Positions 8,592 to 16,893 of a stretch of DNA of 64,000 bases are shown here, piece after piece; within the stretch, counting starts at the first letter, position 1, and each line of letters starts with the position of its first letter. Made by a program: the position numbers and the translations under genes. Location: the NCBI RefSeq assembly GCF_000238915.1, contig NZ_BAEG01000037.1, positions 1 to 64,000 of the forward strand. Direction: 5' to 3'. This stretch comes from Arthrobacter globiformis NBRC 12137. Its GTDB lineage: Bacteria; Actinomycetota; Actinomycetes; Actinomycetales; Micrococcaceae. The notes below the pieces were generated by a model. The model was not told the DNA's origin and searched no databases. It saw only the letters and a list, made by a program, of their open reading frames with translations.

Positions 8592-9071
8592 ATGGGCGAC
8601 GTTCTGACAGTCTTGGTTCCTGCCCTTGTCCTCGCCGCAGTCCTCTGGGCTCTCGCAACGGCATTGAAGCCGCGGGATGGGGGCATGTCCGACGCGGACC
8701 GCTACCAGCTGGATCTGGCCCGGCGTTCCCAGGCCCATTACGCAGCCCAGGTTCAGGCGGCCATGACGGCCCGGGCACGCATAGAGGCGGCAGCCCTGCC
8801 AAGCCAGAACCGGCAGCAGCAGATCCAGCAGCACGACCATCGTCAGGCGCCGCCGCCGGGCCATGCCGGCCACGATCCCGGCCACCTTCCTGACTACCCG
8901 CACGGCTCGTATCCTGCAGCGCTTGGGCCCGGGACAATGCTGAACCCGCAGCTGGCGCTGCAGCTGCAGACATTGGTGCGCAACGGGCAGAAGCTCCAGG
9001 CCATCCGGCTTTTGCGCCAGGCCACCCATTCAAACCTTTTGACCGCCAAGCAATATGTAGATCGGCTGTAA
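8592..9071 (+). CDS. Membrane-anchored L7/L12 C-terminal-like protein
   Basis: A 159-residue protein with one N-terminal helix (about residues 4-24), a Gln/His/Pro-rich linker, and a C-terminal 40-residue module N-G-Q-K-L-Q-A-I-R-L-L-R-Q-A-T that resembles the ribosomal bL12 C-terminal domain. It is not a ribosomal protein: rplL has no membrane anchor and lies elsewhere. Its stop is 2 bases before the next ATG, and the two products share the same plan, so they probably act together. The function is unknown. No clear ribosome binding site precedes the start, so leaderless translation is possible. Confidence 0.7.
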   Translation: MGDVLTVLVPALVLAAVLWALATALKPRDGGMSDADRYQLDLARRSQAHYAAQVQAAMTARARIEAAALPSQNRQQQIQQHDHRQAPPPGHAGHDPGHLPDYPHGSYPAALGPGTMLNPQLALQLQTLVRNGQKLQAIRLLRQATHSNLLTAKQYVDRL

Positions 9072-9073
9072 CC

Positions 9074-9640
9074 ATGGAATCGCTCGTGATCCCCTTCCTG
9101 ATCCTCGTGGCCGTGGCTGTCGCCGTGGCCCTCGCGGCTCGTGCGTTCAGCCGCCGCCGGCGCACGGTCGGTGAGCCAGCCAAGCCGCCGGCGGAGTCCG
9201 CGGAGCTCGCAAAGGAAGCCGCAGCCAAGCTGTCCGAGGACGAACACAGGCGCCTGTATGCGCTCATCGCCCAGGGTCAGGCCATGGCGGCGATCAAGCT
9301 GTACTACGAGGTGTCAGGACAGGGCTTGCGCGCATCGCGGGACGCAGTGGCCGCGCTGGCAGCCCATCCGCAGCCCTTCCGCTCACCGGCCCAGGTACCC
9401 AGCGAACCCGAAGACGACGACGAGCCGCCGCAGCGGTTCCCTTACCGGTACCGGGCCATTGCCAGCAAAGGCGATGTCACCCGGGAGGTCAGCAGCAACA
9501 TGCTCAATGACGAGATCTACGGCCGCATCCGCACGCTTGCCAAGAGCGGCAACGTCGAAGCAGCCGCCACCGCGCTGACCCGGCACTCAGACATCACCAT
9601 GAAGCAGGCGCGCGAATTCATCGCCCTGCTGGACGACTAG
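9074..9640 (+). CDS. Membrane-anchored protein with two L7/L12-like modules
   Basis: A 188-residue protein with an N-terminal membrane helix (about residues 3-25) and a charged linker. There are two copies of a bL12 C-terminal-like helix pair: G-Q-A-M-A-A-I-K-L-Y-Y-E-V-S near residue 73, and G-N-V-E-A-A-A-T-A-L-T-R-H near the end, closing with M-K-Q-A-R-E-F-I. It follows its shorter paralogue with only 2 bases between, so the pair is an operon and probably a tandem duplication. The function is unknown. Confidence 0.7.
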   Translation: MESLVIPFLILVAVAVAVALAARAFSRRRRTVGEPAKPPAESAELAKEAAAKLSEDEHRRLYALIAQGQAMAAIKLYYEVSGQGLRASRDAVAALAAHPQPFRSPAQVPSEPEDDDEPPQRFPYRYRAIASKGDVTREVSSNMLNDEIYGRIRTLAKSGNVEAAATALTRHSDITMKQAREFIALLDD

Positions 9641-9677
9641 CAGGGCCGGGCGCCCGCGGGCACGTAGAGGCAGCCGC

Positions 9678-10034
9678 CTAGAAGTCGAACAGGTCCCCCA
9701 GCCAGCCTTCCTTCTTCTTGTGGCGGCGGCGGTCATAGTCGCGGTCGTATCCCTTGCCGTAGCTGCGGTCGTCGTAGCGCGGCTGGTCACGCCGCGGTTC
9801 CACGTTGCGGTACAGCGGCGGAGGAACCATGCCGGGCGCGGGCGACACCGGCGCAGGGGGAGCGGGCGCCGGAGGTGCCGCCGTCGCCCCCGCGTCGACC
9901 CGGTCGATGATCTTGTCCAGTTCGCCGCGGTCCAGCCACACACCCCGGCACTGAGGGCAGTAGTCGATTTCGACCCCGCTGCGTTCGCTCATGACCAGGT
10001 CTGAAGAATCAATGGGACATTTCATGCCCGGCAC
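9678..10034 (-). CDS. Zinc-ribbon (zf-TFIIB) domain protein
   Basis: A 118-residue protein. Residues 4-45 form a TFIIB-like zinc ribbon: C6-P-x-D, then Y-C26-P-Q-C29-R-G-V-W-L-D-R-G-E-L-D. After a Pro/Ala-rich stretch comes an Arg/Tyr/Asp-rich tail, ending with a hydrophobic-acidic W-L-G-D-L-F-D-F. Small proteins of this type are widespread and uncharacterised. The GTG at 10034 and the ATG three codons later are both possible starts; neither has a good ribosome binding site. Confidence 0.8.
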   Translation of the reverse strand: MPGMKCPIDSSDLVMSERSGVEIDYCPQCRGVWLDRGELDKIIDRVDAGATAAPPAPAPPAPVSPAPGMVPPPLYRNVEPRRDQPRYDDRSYGKGYDRDYDRRRHKKKEGWLGDLFDF

Positions 10035-10052
10035 AACGAGCGGGTACCGCGA

Positions 10053-10688
10053 TTAGTTCGCGTTGCCGCCCGCCGAGATCCCGGCCAGCAGCTGTTCAAA
10101 GGGCAGCGACTCCAGCACCGCCGGCCTGCGGCCCGGCTGGTCGCCCTCCAGGAGGCTGCTGAACTCTGCCGCTGCCCGTTCGATCCGCGCCGAAAGGGGG
10201 GTTCCGCCGTCGTCCGCGTTTCCCCAGTCCTGGGGGCCGGCGAAGACGGCCGTGGCGGCCGTCCGCGTGCGCAGGTAGCTGAACAGCGGGCGCATGGCGT
10301 GGTCGAGCACCATCTGGTGGCGGTCCGTTCCGCCGGTGGCCCCCAGGAGGGCCGCCTTGCCGTCCAGCGACTTGGGGTCGAGCACGTCAATGAAGGACTT
10401 GAATAGCCCGCTGTAGGACGCGCTGAACACCGGTGAGACCGCGATGATGCCGTCGGAGGACTCGACGCCGGCGATGACCTCTGCCAGCCGGGGCGGGGCA
10501 AAACCCGTGACGAAGTTGTTGGCGATGTCCACGGCCAATTCACGGAGTTCCACGACGTCGGTGGTCACCTCGTAGCCGGCGGCCGCCAGCTCCCGTGTGG
10601 CGGCTGCGGCCAGCTGGTCGGCCAGCAGGCGGGTCGACGAAGGCACTCCCAGGCCGGCGGACAGAACGGTAATGCGGCGGGTCTCCAT
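10053..10688 (-). CDS. NAD(P)H-dependent FMN reductase, CE1759 family
   Basis: A flavodoxin-like fold reductase of 211 residues. The N-terminal V-L-S-A-G-L-G-V-P-S-S-T-R is the phosphate-binding loop, and V-S-P-V-F-S-A-S-Y-S-G-L-F-K is the second flavin-contacting segment of NADPH-dependent FMN reductases. The CE1759 subgroup usually pairs with a luciferase-like monooxygenase, but none is adjacent. The start has a clear GAGGAG ribosome binding site. An inverted repeat lies just upstream. Confidence 0.85.
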   Translation of the reverse strand: METRRITVLSAGLGVPSSTRLLADQLAAAATRELAAAGYEVTTDVVELRELAVDIANNFVTGFAPPRLAEVIAGVESSDGIIAVSPVFSASYSGLFKSFIDVLDPKSLDGKAALLGATGGTDRHQMVLDHAMRPLFSYLRTRTAATAVFAGPQDWGNADDGGTPLSARIERAAAEFSSLLEGDQPGRRPAVLESLPFEQLLAGISAGGNAN

Positions 10689-10715
10689 GGCGGTCTCCTC
10701 TGGATGGCTCTATAT

Positions 10716-10727
10716 ATGCATTTGCAT
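10716..10727. promoter_or_regulatory. ATGCA-TT-TGCAT inverted repeat upstream of the FMN reductase
   Basis: A 5-bp inverted repeat within an AT-rich stretch 28 bases before the reductase start, where the promoter should be. The alternation resembles small ArsR- or MarR-type operators. Only position and symmetry support it. Confidence 0.4.
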
Positions 10728-10796
10728 CTACTCGCTCAACCCGGGAGGGATTGCCTTTATTCCGCTGCCCCGTAGACGGCCCAGTACACTGCGTCC

Positions 10797-11219
10797 ATGG
10801 CGGATAACAAGACACAGGTGACAGGGGTTTCGGCGGACGACTTCATCGCGGCTCTGGAGCACCCGGTGCGCCGGCAGGACGGCCTACGCCTTCGCGCCCT
10901 CATGGCGGAACTGACGGGCCAGGAACCGGAGATGTGGGGTCCTACGATCGTCGGATTCGGTACGGTGCACTACAAATACGCCACCGGGCGCGAAGGGGAC
11001 ACTGCAGCAGTGGGGTTTTCTCCCCGCAAAGCCAGCCTGTCACTGTATGGGCTAACGAATGCGCCGGAGTCGGCTGCGCTCCTCGAGCGTCTGGGAAAGC
11101 ACAAGACGGGTGCCGGCTGCCTCTACATCAACAAGCTGTCCGACGTCGATGAGGCCGTGCTGGCCGAGCTGATCAGCATCGGCTACCGCTATGGGACCAC
11201 AGTCCTGCACAGCCGGTAG
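10797..11219 (+). CDS. DUF1801 domain protein
   Basis: A 140-residue protein with the DUF1801 (YdhG-like) pattern: an N-terminal helical segment, W-G-P-T-I-V-G-F-G near residue 47, Y-x-Y-A-T-G-R-E-G-D near 59 and a conserved L-Y-I-N-K-L-S-D-V-D-E near 118. Members are small soluble alpha/beta proteins without a fixed function. The gene is diverged from the FMN reductase and ends at a hairpin terminator shared with rplI. Confidence 0.85.
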   Translation: MADNKTQVTGVSADDFIAALEHPVRRQDGLRLRALMAELTGQEPEMWGPTIVGFGTVHYKYATGREGDTAAVGFSPRKASLSLYGLTNAPESAALLERLGKHKTGAGCLYINKLSDVDEAVLAELISIGYRYGTTVLHSR

Positions 11220-11250
11220 GAAGCAGGACGAGACCCGCAGGAACGACGAA

Positions 11251-11292
11251 GCCCCCGCCGTCGGCTTCCCGGAGGAATCCGACGGCGGGGGC
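11251..11292. terminator. Bidirectional terminator between the DUF1801 gene and rplI
   Basis: Perfect 14-base arms (11251-11264 and 11279-11292) with a 14-base loop lie between two convergent genes. There is no long T run, so termination may be partial. Confidence 0.75.
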
Positions 11293-11339
11293 CGTCAGCA
11301 GTTCAGGACTGCGGAGTGGACCGGCAAAAGCCGGATGTC

Positions 11340-11792
11340 CTACTTGCCTGCGACTACGTCGAGTTCGATCACAGCGGCAACGTCGTCGTGCAGACGAACG
11401 TTGGCCTGGTAGGAACCAACCGACTTGATGTGTGCCGGCAGTTCAACCTTGCGCTTGTCGATGCGGCCGAGGCCAGCGGCCTCAACAGCGTCGGCCACGT
11501 CGCCCTGCTTGACGGTGCCGAACAGGCGTCCGGACTCGCCAGCCTTGACAACGAGCTTGACCGGCTTGGCGGAAAGTGCAGCAGCCTGCTTCTGAGCGTC
11601 TTCCAGGGAAGCGTGCTCGCGGGCAACGCGGGCAGCCTTGATGGACTCAACCTGCTTCTCGCCACCCTTGGACCAGGTCAGAGCGAAACCGCGGGGCAGC
11701 AGGAAGTTACGTGCGTAACCGTCCTTGACCTCGACAACGTCGCCAGCAGCACCGAGACCGGTTACTTCGTGGGTCAGAATGAGCTTTGCCAT
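11340..11792 (-). CDS. rplI: 50S ribosomal protein bL9
   Basis: Full-length bL9 (150 residues). The N-terminal domain [25 protein letters not shown] is the family signature, followed by the long helix and the C-terminal rRNA-binding domain. bL9 binds 23S rRNA at the base of the L1 stalk and affects frame maintenance. It is the last gene of the rpsF-ssb-rpsR-rplI cluster, 18 bp after rpsR. Confidence 0.98.
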   Translation of the reverse strand: MAKLILTHEVTGLGAAGDVVEVKDGYARNFLLPRGFALTWSKGGEKQVESIKAARVAREHASLEDAQKQAAALSAKPVKLVVKAGESGRLFGTVKQGDVADAVEAAGLGRIDKRKVELPAHIKSVGSYQANVRLHDDVAAVIELDVVAGK

Positions 11793-11810
11793 GTTAGTTA
11801 ATCCCTTTCC

Positions 11811-12050
11811 TTAGCCCCGGCCAGCGCCGGAGTAGGGCAGCAGAGCAACTTCGCGGGCGTTCTTGATTGCCTGGGCGATCTTGCGCTGCTCCTGCACCGT
11901 GACGCCAGTGACGCGACGGGCGCGGATCTTTCCGCGGTCGGAGATGAACTTGCGCAGCAATGCTACGTCCTTGTAGTCGATGACAGTGATGTCAGCGGCC
12001 TTCAAGGGGTTGGACTTTGGTTTGGGCTTACGGAGTTCAGCCTTAGCCAT
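11811..12050 (-). CDS. rpsR: 30S ribosomal protein bS18
   Basis: A 79-residue bS18 with the family core [19 protein letters not shown] and R-R-V-T-G. It forms a heterodimer with bS6 on the 30S platform. No zinc-binding cysteines are present, so this is a C-minus form. It lies 129 bp after ssb and 18 bp before rplI. Confidence 0.97.
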   Translation of the reverse strand: MAKAELRKPKPKSNPLKAADITVIDYKDVALLRKFISDRGKIRARRVTGVTVQEQRKIAQAIKNAREVALLPYSGAGRG

Positions 12051-12179
12051 CGTGGAGCTCCTATTCTAGGGAGCCCGTGAATCGTGATCCACGGGATGGT
12101 GGTGGTCCGATCGCGACATGTACAAAACGTCCCGCGTGGAACGCCTTGGCGGATGCTGCGCCGGGCCTTTGTTTTGTTG

Positions 12180-12761
12180 TTAGAAGGGAGGTTCGGAATC
12201 CGGGCCGTTGCCCCAGCCGCCGCCCGCATTGCTGACTCCGGGCGTGGCCCATGGGTCATCCTGCGCTGCTGCGGGCTGGTTGCCGCCCCAGTTTCCTCCG
12301 GTGTTGCCGCCCTGGTTTCCACCCTGGCCGCCACCGAATCCACCGCCACCGAATCCGCCGCTGTTGCCGCCGCCAAAACCGCCCTGGCCGCCGGAGCGCT
12401 GGGTGCGGTTGACTTTGGCATTGGCGTAACGCAGGCTCGGGCCGATTTCGTCGACTTCGAGCTCGATAACGGTGCGCTTCTCGCCTTCTTTTGTTTCGTA
12501 GGAACGGCTCTTCAGGCGGCCGGAAACAATCACGCGGGTGCCCTTGGTGAGGGACTCGGCGACGTTCTCTGCTGCCTCGCGCCAAACCGAAGCGCGGAGG
12601 AACAGGGTTTCCCCGTCCTTCCACTCATTGGACTGGCGGTCGAAGGTGCGAGGCGTGGACGCGATGGTGAAGTTCGCTACTGCCGAACCTGACGGTGTGA
12701 ACCTCAGCTCGGGGTCATTGGTGAGATTACCGATGACCGTAATAGTGGTTTCGCCTGCCAT
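12180..12761 (-). CDS. ssb: Single-stranded DNA-binding protein
   Basis: SSB of 193 residues. The OB fold occupies about residues 1-115, with [14 protein letters not shown] near the start. A Gly/Gln/Asn-rich flexible linker follows, and the acidic tip ends D-S-E-P-P-F, which recruits partner proteins. It binds single strands at the fork. It sits between rpsF and rpsR, the usual bacterial order. Confidence 0.97.
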   Translation of the reverse strand: MAGETTITVIGNLTNDPELRFTPSGSAVANFTIASTPRTFDRQSNEWKDGETLFLRASVWREAAENVAESLTKGTRVIVSGRLKSRSYETKEGEKRTVIELEVDEIGPSLRYANAKVNRTQRSGGQGGFGGGNSGGFGGGGFGGGQGGNQGGNTGGNWGGNQPAAAQDDPWATPGVSNAGGGWGNGPDSEPPF

Positions 12762-12816
12762 CTACTGCCTCCTTGTTCGTTCCTGCGGTGTAAAGAATGA
12801 AAGCTGTGAGCTGAAA

Positions 12817-13122
12817 TTACTCAGCAACAACCTTCTGCTCTTCGGGGCGGATGATCTTGGTGCGCATGATGGTCTCGTTGAGACCCAGCTGGCGGTCAAG
12901 TTCCTTGGCGGTAGCCGGCGTCGCGGTGAAGTTCACCACGGCGTAGATACCTTCGGACTTCTTCTTGATGTCGTAAGCCAGACGGCGACGGCCCCAAATG
13001 TCAACCTTTTCGATGGTTCCACCATCGTTGGTGATGACGTTCAGGAACTTCTGAAGCGACGGCTCTACGGTACGCTCTTCGACCTCGGGGTCGATGATTA
13101 CCATCAATTCGTAAGGACGCAT
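12817..13122 (-). CDS. rpsF: 30S ribosomal protein bS6
   Basis: A 101-residue bS6 starting [12 protein letters not shown]. An in-frame GTG at 13134 lies inside the ribosome binding site, so the ATG at 13120-13122 is chosen; it follows AGGAGGT by about 10 bases. bS6 pairs with bS18 on the 30S platform. It is the first gene of the ribosomal/ssb cluster and is preceded by a structured leader that could mask its ribosome binding site. Confidence 0.97.
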   Translation of the reverse strand: MRPYELMVIIDPEVEERTVEPSLQKFLNVITNDGGTIEKVDIWGRRRLAYDIKKKSEGIYAVVNFTATPATAKELDRQLGLNETIMRTKIIRPEEQKVVAE

Positions 13123-13132
13123 ATGTGAACCC

Positions 13133-13177
13133 ACCTCCTTTGGGCTAAGCGGTTACGGTATTTCCGTAACAGGAGGT
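13133..13177 (-). promoter_or_regulatory. rpsF leader structure, candidate S6:S18-responsive element
   Basis: In the rpsF 5' leader, an ACCTCCT (minus strand, 13177-13171) is perfectly complementary to the rpsF ribosome binding site AGGAGGT (13139-13133). Between them is a perfect 7-bp hairpin (13152-13158 with 13164-13170) followed by A-C-C-G. The structure would sequester the ribosome binding site. Bacterial rpsF leaders are known to bind the S6:S18 dimer through a CCG-containing stem. The pairing is seen; the autoregulation is inferred. Confidence 0.65.
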
Positions 13178-13430
13178 TCATTTGCGATGCCGTGCAGGCC
13201 CGCGTCCAAAAATGGACCAGGGCGCAGCACAGACTTCACTATCTTAGTGCATCGGGACGGAATTCTGCGATTCGGACAGCTCCAAGGCTAGTGGCCGCGA
13301 TGGCGAGCCGGAAGCGGCGGGCCGCCTATGTGGAAAACCCGCAGGAAGCCGGCCGCCCGACTTACACTGGCGCCGGCGCCAGTCATATGGCCCGGGCTGC
13401 GGACAACTCCCGGCCCGGGATACTGGAGCC

Positions 13431-13766
13431 ATGACGATTCTGAAATCCGTGCTCCTCTTCACCCTGGCTGCGGTTGCGGAGATCGGCGGAGCATGGCTGA
13501 TCTGGCAGGCCGTGCGGGAGGACAAGGCGTGGTGGTGGGCCGGACTCGGAATTGTGGCGCTGGGGCTGTACGGCTTCGTGGCCGCTTTCCAGCCGGACGC
13601 GCACTTTGGCCGTGTCCTCGCGGCGTACGGCGGGGTCTTCATCGTCGGGTCCTTGGCCTGGGGCATGCTTCTTGACGGGTTCCGGCCCGACCGCTGGGAC
13701 CTCATCGGTGCCACCGTCTGCCTCGTTGGCGTCGCCGTGATCATGTTCGCCCCACGGCAGGGCTGA
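13431..13766 (+). CDS. YnfA family (UPF0060) membrane protein
   Basis: A 111-residue protein with four membrane helices. The first holds [13 protein letters not shown], and the second half has [25 protein letters not shown], the UPF0060 signature. The fold is related to small multidrug resistance transporters. It stands alone between rpsF and a strong terminator. Confidence 0.93.
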   Translation: MTILKSVLLFTLAAVAEIGGAWLIWQAVREDKAWWWAGLGIVALGLYGFVAAFQPDAHFGRVLAAYGGVFIVGSLAWGMLLDGFRPDRWDLIGATVCLVGVAVIMFAPRQG

Positions 13767-13775
13767 CCTCCAAAT

Positions 13776-13825
13776 GAAATCATCCGCCCGGTCCGGCCGT
13801 GACGGCCAACCGGGCGGATGATTTC
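13776..13825. terminator. Strong bidirectional terminator, 17-bp stem
   Basis: Perfect 17-base arms (13776-13792 and 13809-13825) lie between the convergent ynfA-like and permease genes. The A-rich outer base of the stem gives a U-rich end in both directions. Confidence 0.88.
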
Positions 13826-13854
13826 AGAAAAACGGTTTGAGATGCGGAGCCGGT

Positions 13855-15285
13855 TTACGACGCCGGGCCGGACCCGACGCCTGCGTCCGCGGTTTCGGGG
13901 GACGTTTCGGAGGTGGCCGGCACCTCAGCCCGGCCCGGACCGCCCTTGCGGTAGCGCCACACACCGATACCGACCACCACGACGGCCAGGGCAACGGAGA
14001 GCAGGAGCGACTCGCGGGTGGTATCCAGGATGACCATGCCGATGATGAGCGCCACGATGCTGCCGATCGCCAGCCAGGTGAGGTAGGGGAAGAACCACAT
14101 CTTGAGCGTCAGGTCCTTGGCCGCCGCTCCCATCCGGCGGCGCAGCACCAGCTGCGACGCTGCAATGACCAGCCAGACAAAGAGCGCGATGGCGCCGGAG
14201 GTGTTCACCAGGAACAGGAATACCGTGTCCGGGGCGATGTAGTTCAGTCCCACGGTGATGAATCCGACCACGGTCGATGCCAACACTGCAGCGGCCGGCA
14301 CGCCGCGCTTGGAGATGCGGGTCCAGGACTTCGGGGCGTCCCCGCGCTGCGAGAGCGAGAACAGCATGCGGCTGGCCGTGTAGAGGCCCGAGTTCAGGCA
14401 GGACAGCACCGAGGTCAGCACCACGACGTCCATGATGGTGCCCGCACCGGGAATACCAAAGAGCTCAATGACCGCGACGTAGGGGCTCTTGGCAACGTTG
14501 GCGGAGTTCCAGGGCAAGAGCGTGACAACGATCGCGATGGAGCCGATGTAGAAGACGAGGATTCGCCAGACGGTGGACTTCACGGCCTTCTTGACCGCTT
14601 CAACCGGGTTTTCGGATTCACCGGCTGCAATGGTGGCGATCTCGGCCCCGAAGAACGCGAAGACCACCACGAGGATTCCGGCCAGGACGGCTCCCGGCCC
14701 GTTGGGGAGGAAGCCGCCGTTGCCCGTCAGGTTGCTCAGGCCAGGCGCCGGAACGCCCGGAACCAGGCCGAGGATCGCCGCCACACCGAAGAGGAGGAAC
14801 AGGATGATGGCCGTGACCTTGATGGAGGCGAACCAGAACTCGAACTCCCCGTAGGACTTCACCGAGCCCAGGTTGGTCAGCGTGAGCAGGACCATGAGCA
14901 CCAGGGCCCAGACCCACTGGTCGATGCCGGGCACCCAGCGGTGCATGATCGCCGCGCCGGCGGTCGCCTCGATGCCCAGCACGATGATCCAGAACCACGC
15001 GTAGAGCCAGCCGATGCTGAAGCCCGCCCAGCGGCCCAGTGCTTTGTCCGCGTAGGTGGAGAAGGAACCGGTTTCGGGGTTAGCGGCCGCCATCTCGCCA
15101 AGCATCCGCATGACCAGAATGACCACGATGCCTGCGGCCATGTAGGCCAGCAGGATGCCGGGACCGGCCTGCTGGATGGCCGCGCCGGAGCCGACGAAGA
15201 GGCCGGCGCCGATGACGCCCGCAATGGCGATCATCGACAGGTGCCGGGGTTTTAGGGATTTCGACAGTTGTTGGTCAGCGTGCAT
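13855..15285 (-). CDS. Amino acid permease (APC family, GABA-permease-like)
   Basis: A 476-residue transporter from the ATG at 15283-15285, which has a GAGGA ribosome binding site; the open frame runs further upstream but is not conserved-looking. There are twelve predicted helices. R-H-L-S-M-I-A-I-A-G-V-I-G-A-G-L-F-V-G-S-G is the substrate-binding first helix of APC permeases, and E-N-P-V-E-A-V-K-K-A-V lies in the middle loop. The closest known types are GABA and aromatic amino acid permeases. Specificity cannot be read directly. Confidence 0.88.
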   Translation of the reverse strand: MHADQQLSKSLKPRHLSMIAIAGVIGAGLFVGSGAAIQQAGPGILLAYMAAGIVVILVMRMLGEMAAANPETGSFSTYADKALGRWAGFSIGWLYAWFWIIVLGIEATAGAAIMHRWVPGIDQWVWALVLMVLLTLTNLGSVKSYGEFEFWFASIKVTAIILFLLFGVAAILGLVPGVPAPGLSNLTGNGGFLPNGPGAVLAGILVVVFAFFGAEIATIAAGESENPVEAVKKAVKSTVWRILVFYIGSIAIVVTLLPWNSANVAKSPYVAVIELFGIPGAGTIMDVVVLTSVLSCLNSGLYTASRMLFSLSQRGDAPKSWTRISKRGVPAAAVLASTVVGFITVGLNYIAPDTVFLFLVNTSGAIALFVWLVIAASQLVLRRRMGAAAKDLTLKMWFFPYLTWLAIGSIVALIIGMVILDTTRESLLLSVALAVVVVGIGVWRYRKGGPGRAEVPATSETSPETADAGVGSGPAS

Positions 15286-15522
15286 GGCTGCGCCATCCTC
15301 GTTTTGATTGCAGGTTTTGGGGCGGTGGCCGGGCGGCAGAGTCTGTGCCGGGGACCACACTGTGCGTTTCACACTAAGGGAGCCGGGGGCAGGTCCGGGC
15401 TGTGCAAAGACACAGTTTACGGGACGGCAAAACAGGCACTCTCCCAAGCTGAAGAATTCATATGCAACTAATGTTGCGTGCAAAGCAATTTTGTAACGGG
15501 GCTGAAATGTTCGTTCGCCCGG

Positions 15523-16872
15523 CTAGATCCGAGCGCGCGTCCCAAAGAACAGCTCAGTCACACGGGCCAGGCGGTGCGGATCCTCCACGCCGCAGAGCTC
15601 CCGGGCCGAGTGCATCGACAGCAGCGGAACACCCACATCCACGGTCCTGATGCCCAGCCGGGTGGCCGTCAGCGGGCCGATCGTGGAACCGCACGGCATC
15701 ACGTTGTTGGAGACAAACTCCTGGAAGGGAACCCCGGCCTCACCGCACAGCCGCGCCCAGAGCGCAGCCCCTGCTGCGTCGGTGGCGTACCGCTGGTTGG
15801 CGTTGATCTTGAGCAGCGGTCCGCCGTTGAGGACGGGACGGTTGACGGGGTCGTGGCGTTCGGCATAGTTGGGGTGGACGGCGTGGCCGGCGTCGGCAGA
15901 AACACAGAGCGACGCCGCGAACGCCTGCCGCCGCTGGCTCGCCGAGGCGCCTAGCCCGTCCGAGATCCGGACCAGAATGTCTTCCAGGACCGGCCCGCAC
16001 GCCCCGGACCGGGACGCGGAACCGATTTCCTCGTGGTCGAAGGCGGCGAGCACAGCAATCGGTGCGGTTCTCCCGGAAGCCTCCGGGCCGCCGTCGGAAG
16101 CGTCAGCGTGGGCGATCAGCGCCGTAATCCCGGCGTGCGTGGCGGACAGGTTGTCCAGCCGCCCGGAGGCGAAGAACTCACTCCTGACCCCGAAGACCGC
16201 AGCCGGCTGCGTGTCCGCGATGACGACGTCGTACCCGCCGATCCGGGCCGGATCAACAGGCGTGCCGCCAACAGGATTGCCCCCGCCGGACACCCGTTCG
16301 GCCAGCACCGCCAGCAGGTCCTCCCCGTCAGGATCGCCGAGCCCGAACACCGGGTTCATGTGCTGCTGTTTGTCGAGGGTGAGGCCTTCGTTCACGGCCC
16401 GGTCAAGATGGATGGCCAGCTGCGGAAAGCGCAGCAACGGACCGGTGGCGGTCAGGTGCTGCGTGCCGTCGAGCATCACGAGGCGCCCGGCCAGCTGCAG
16501 TTCCCGGTCCAGCCACGAGTTCAGCAGCGGACCGCCGTAGACCTCCACGCCCGCCTGGAGCCACCCGAAACGGCCCGTGGTCGGCTTGGGCTTGAGCTTG
16601 AACGACGGCGAATCCGTGTGGGCGCCCAGGATGTTGAAGCCGGTGGTGGGTCCGGCACCTTCGGGCGTGACCCATGCGATGAGCGCACCGTCCCGGACAA
16701 CGTAGAACTTGCCTGCCGTGGCCTCCCAGGGCTGCAGCTCGTCCAGGCCGGTGAAGCCGGCCTCCGCCAGGCGCCGGGCGCCCTCGTGGGCGGCGTGGAA
16801 GCTCGACGGCGAGGCGCTGACGTAGTCGCCCAGGTCCCGGATGTGCTCTGCGGCGGAGGAATGGAGAGGCAT
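15523..16872 (-). CDS. M18 family metalloaminopeptidase
   Basis: A 449-residue cytosolic aminopeptidase. Metal ligands are visible in G-A-H-T-D-S-P-S-F-K near residue 86, in F-D-H-E-E-I-G-S near 280 and in the late M-H-S-A-R-E-L-C segment. Length and motif order match M18 peptidases, two-zinc enzymes that remove N-terminal, often acidic, residues. It stands between the permease and the dioxygenase. Confidence 0.92.
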   Translation of the reverse strand: MPLHSSAAEHIRDLGDYVSASPSSFHAAHEGARRLAEAGFTGLDELQPWEATAGKFYVVRDGALIAWVTPEGAGPTTGFNILGAHTDSPSFKLKPKPTTGRFGWLQAGVEVYGGPLLNSWLDRELQLAGRLVMLDGTQHLTATGPLLRFPQLAIHLDRAVNEGLTLDKQQHMNPVFGLGDPDGEDLLAVLAERVSGGGNPVGGTPVDPARIGGYDVVIADTQPAAVFGVRSEFFASGRLDNLSATHAGITALIAHADASDGGPEASGRTAPIAVLAAFDHEEIGSASRSGACGPVLEDILVRISDGLGASASQRRQAFAASLCVSADAGHAVHPNYAERHDPVNRPVLNGGPLLKINANQRYATDAAGAALWARLCGEAGVPFQEFVSNNVMPCGSTIGPLTATRLGIRTVDVGVPLLSMHSARELCGVEDPHRLARVTELFFGTRARI

Positions 16873-16893
16873 GGCTCCGAGTCTAGCGTTGCC

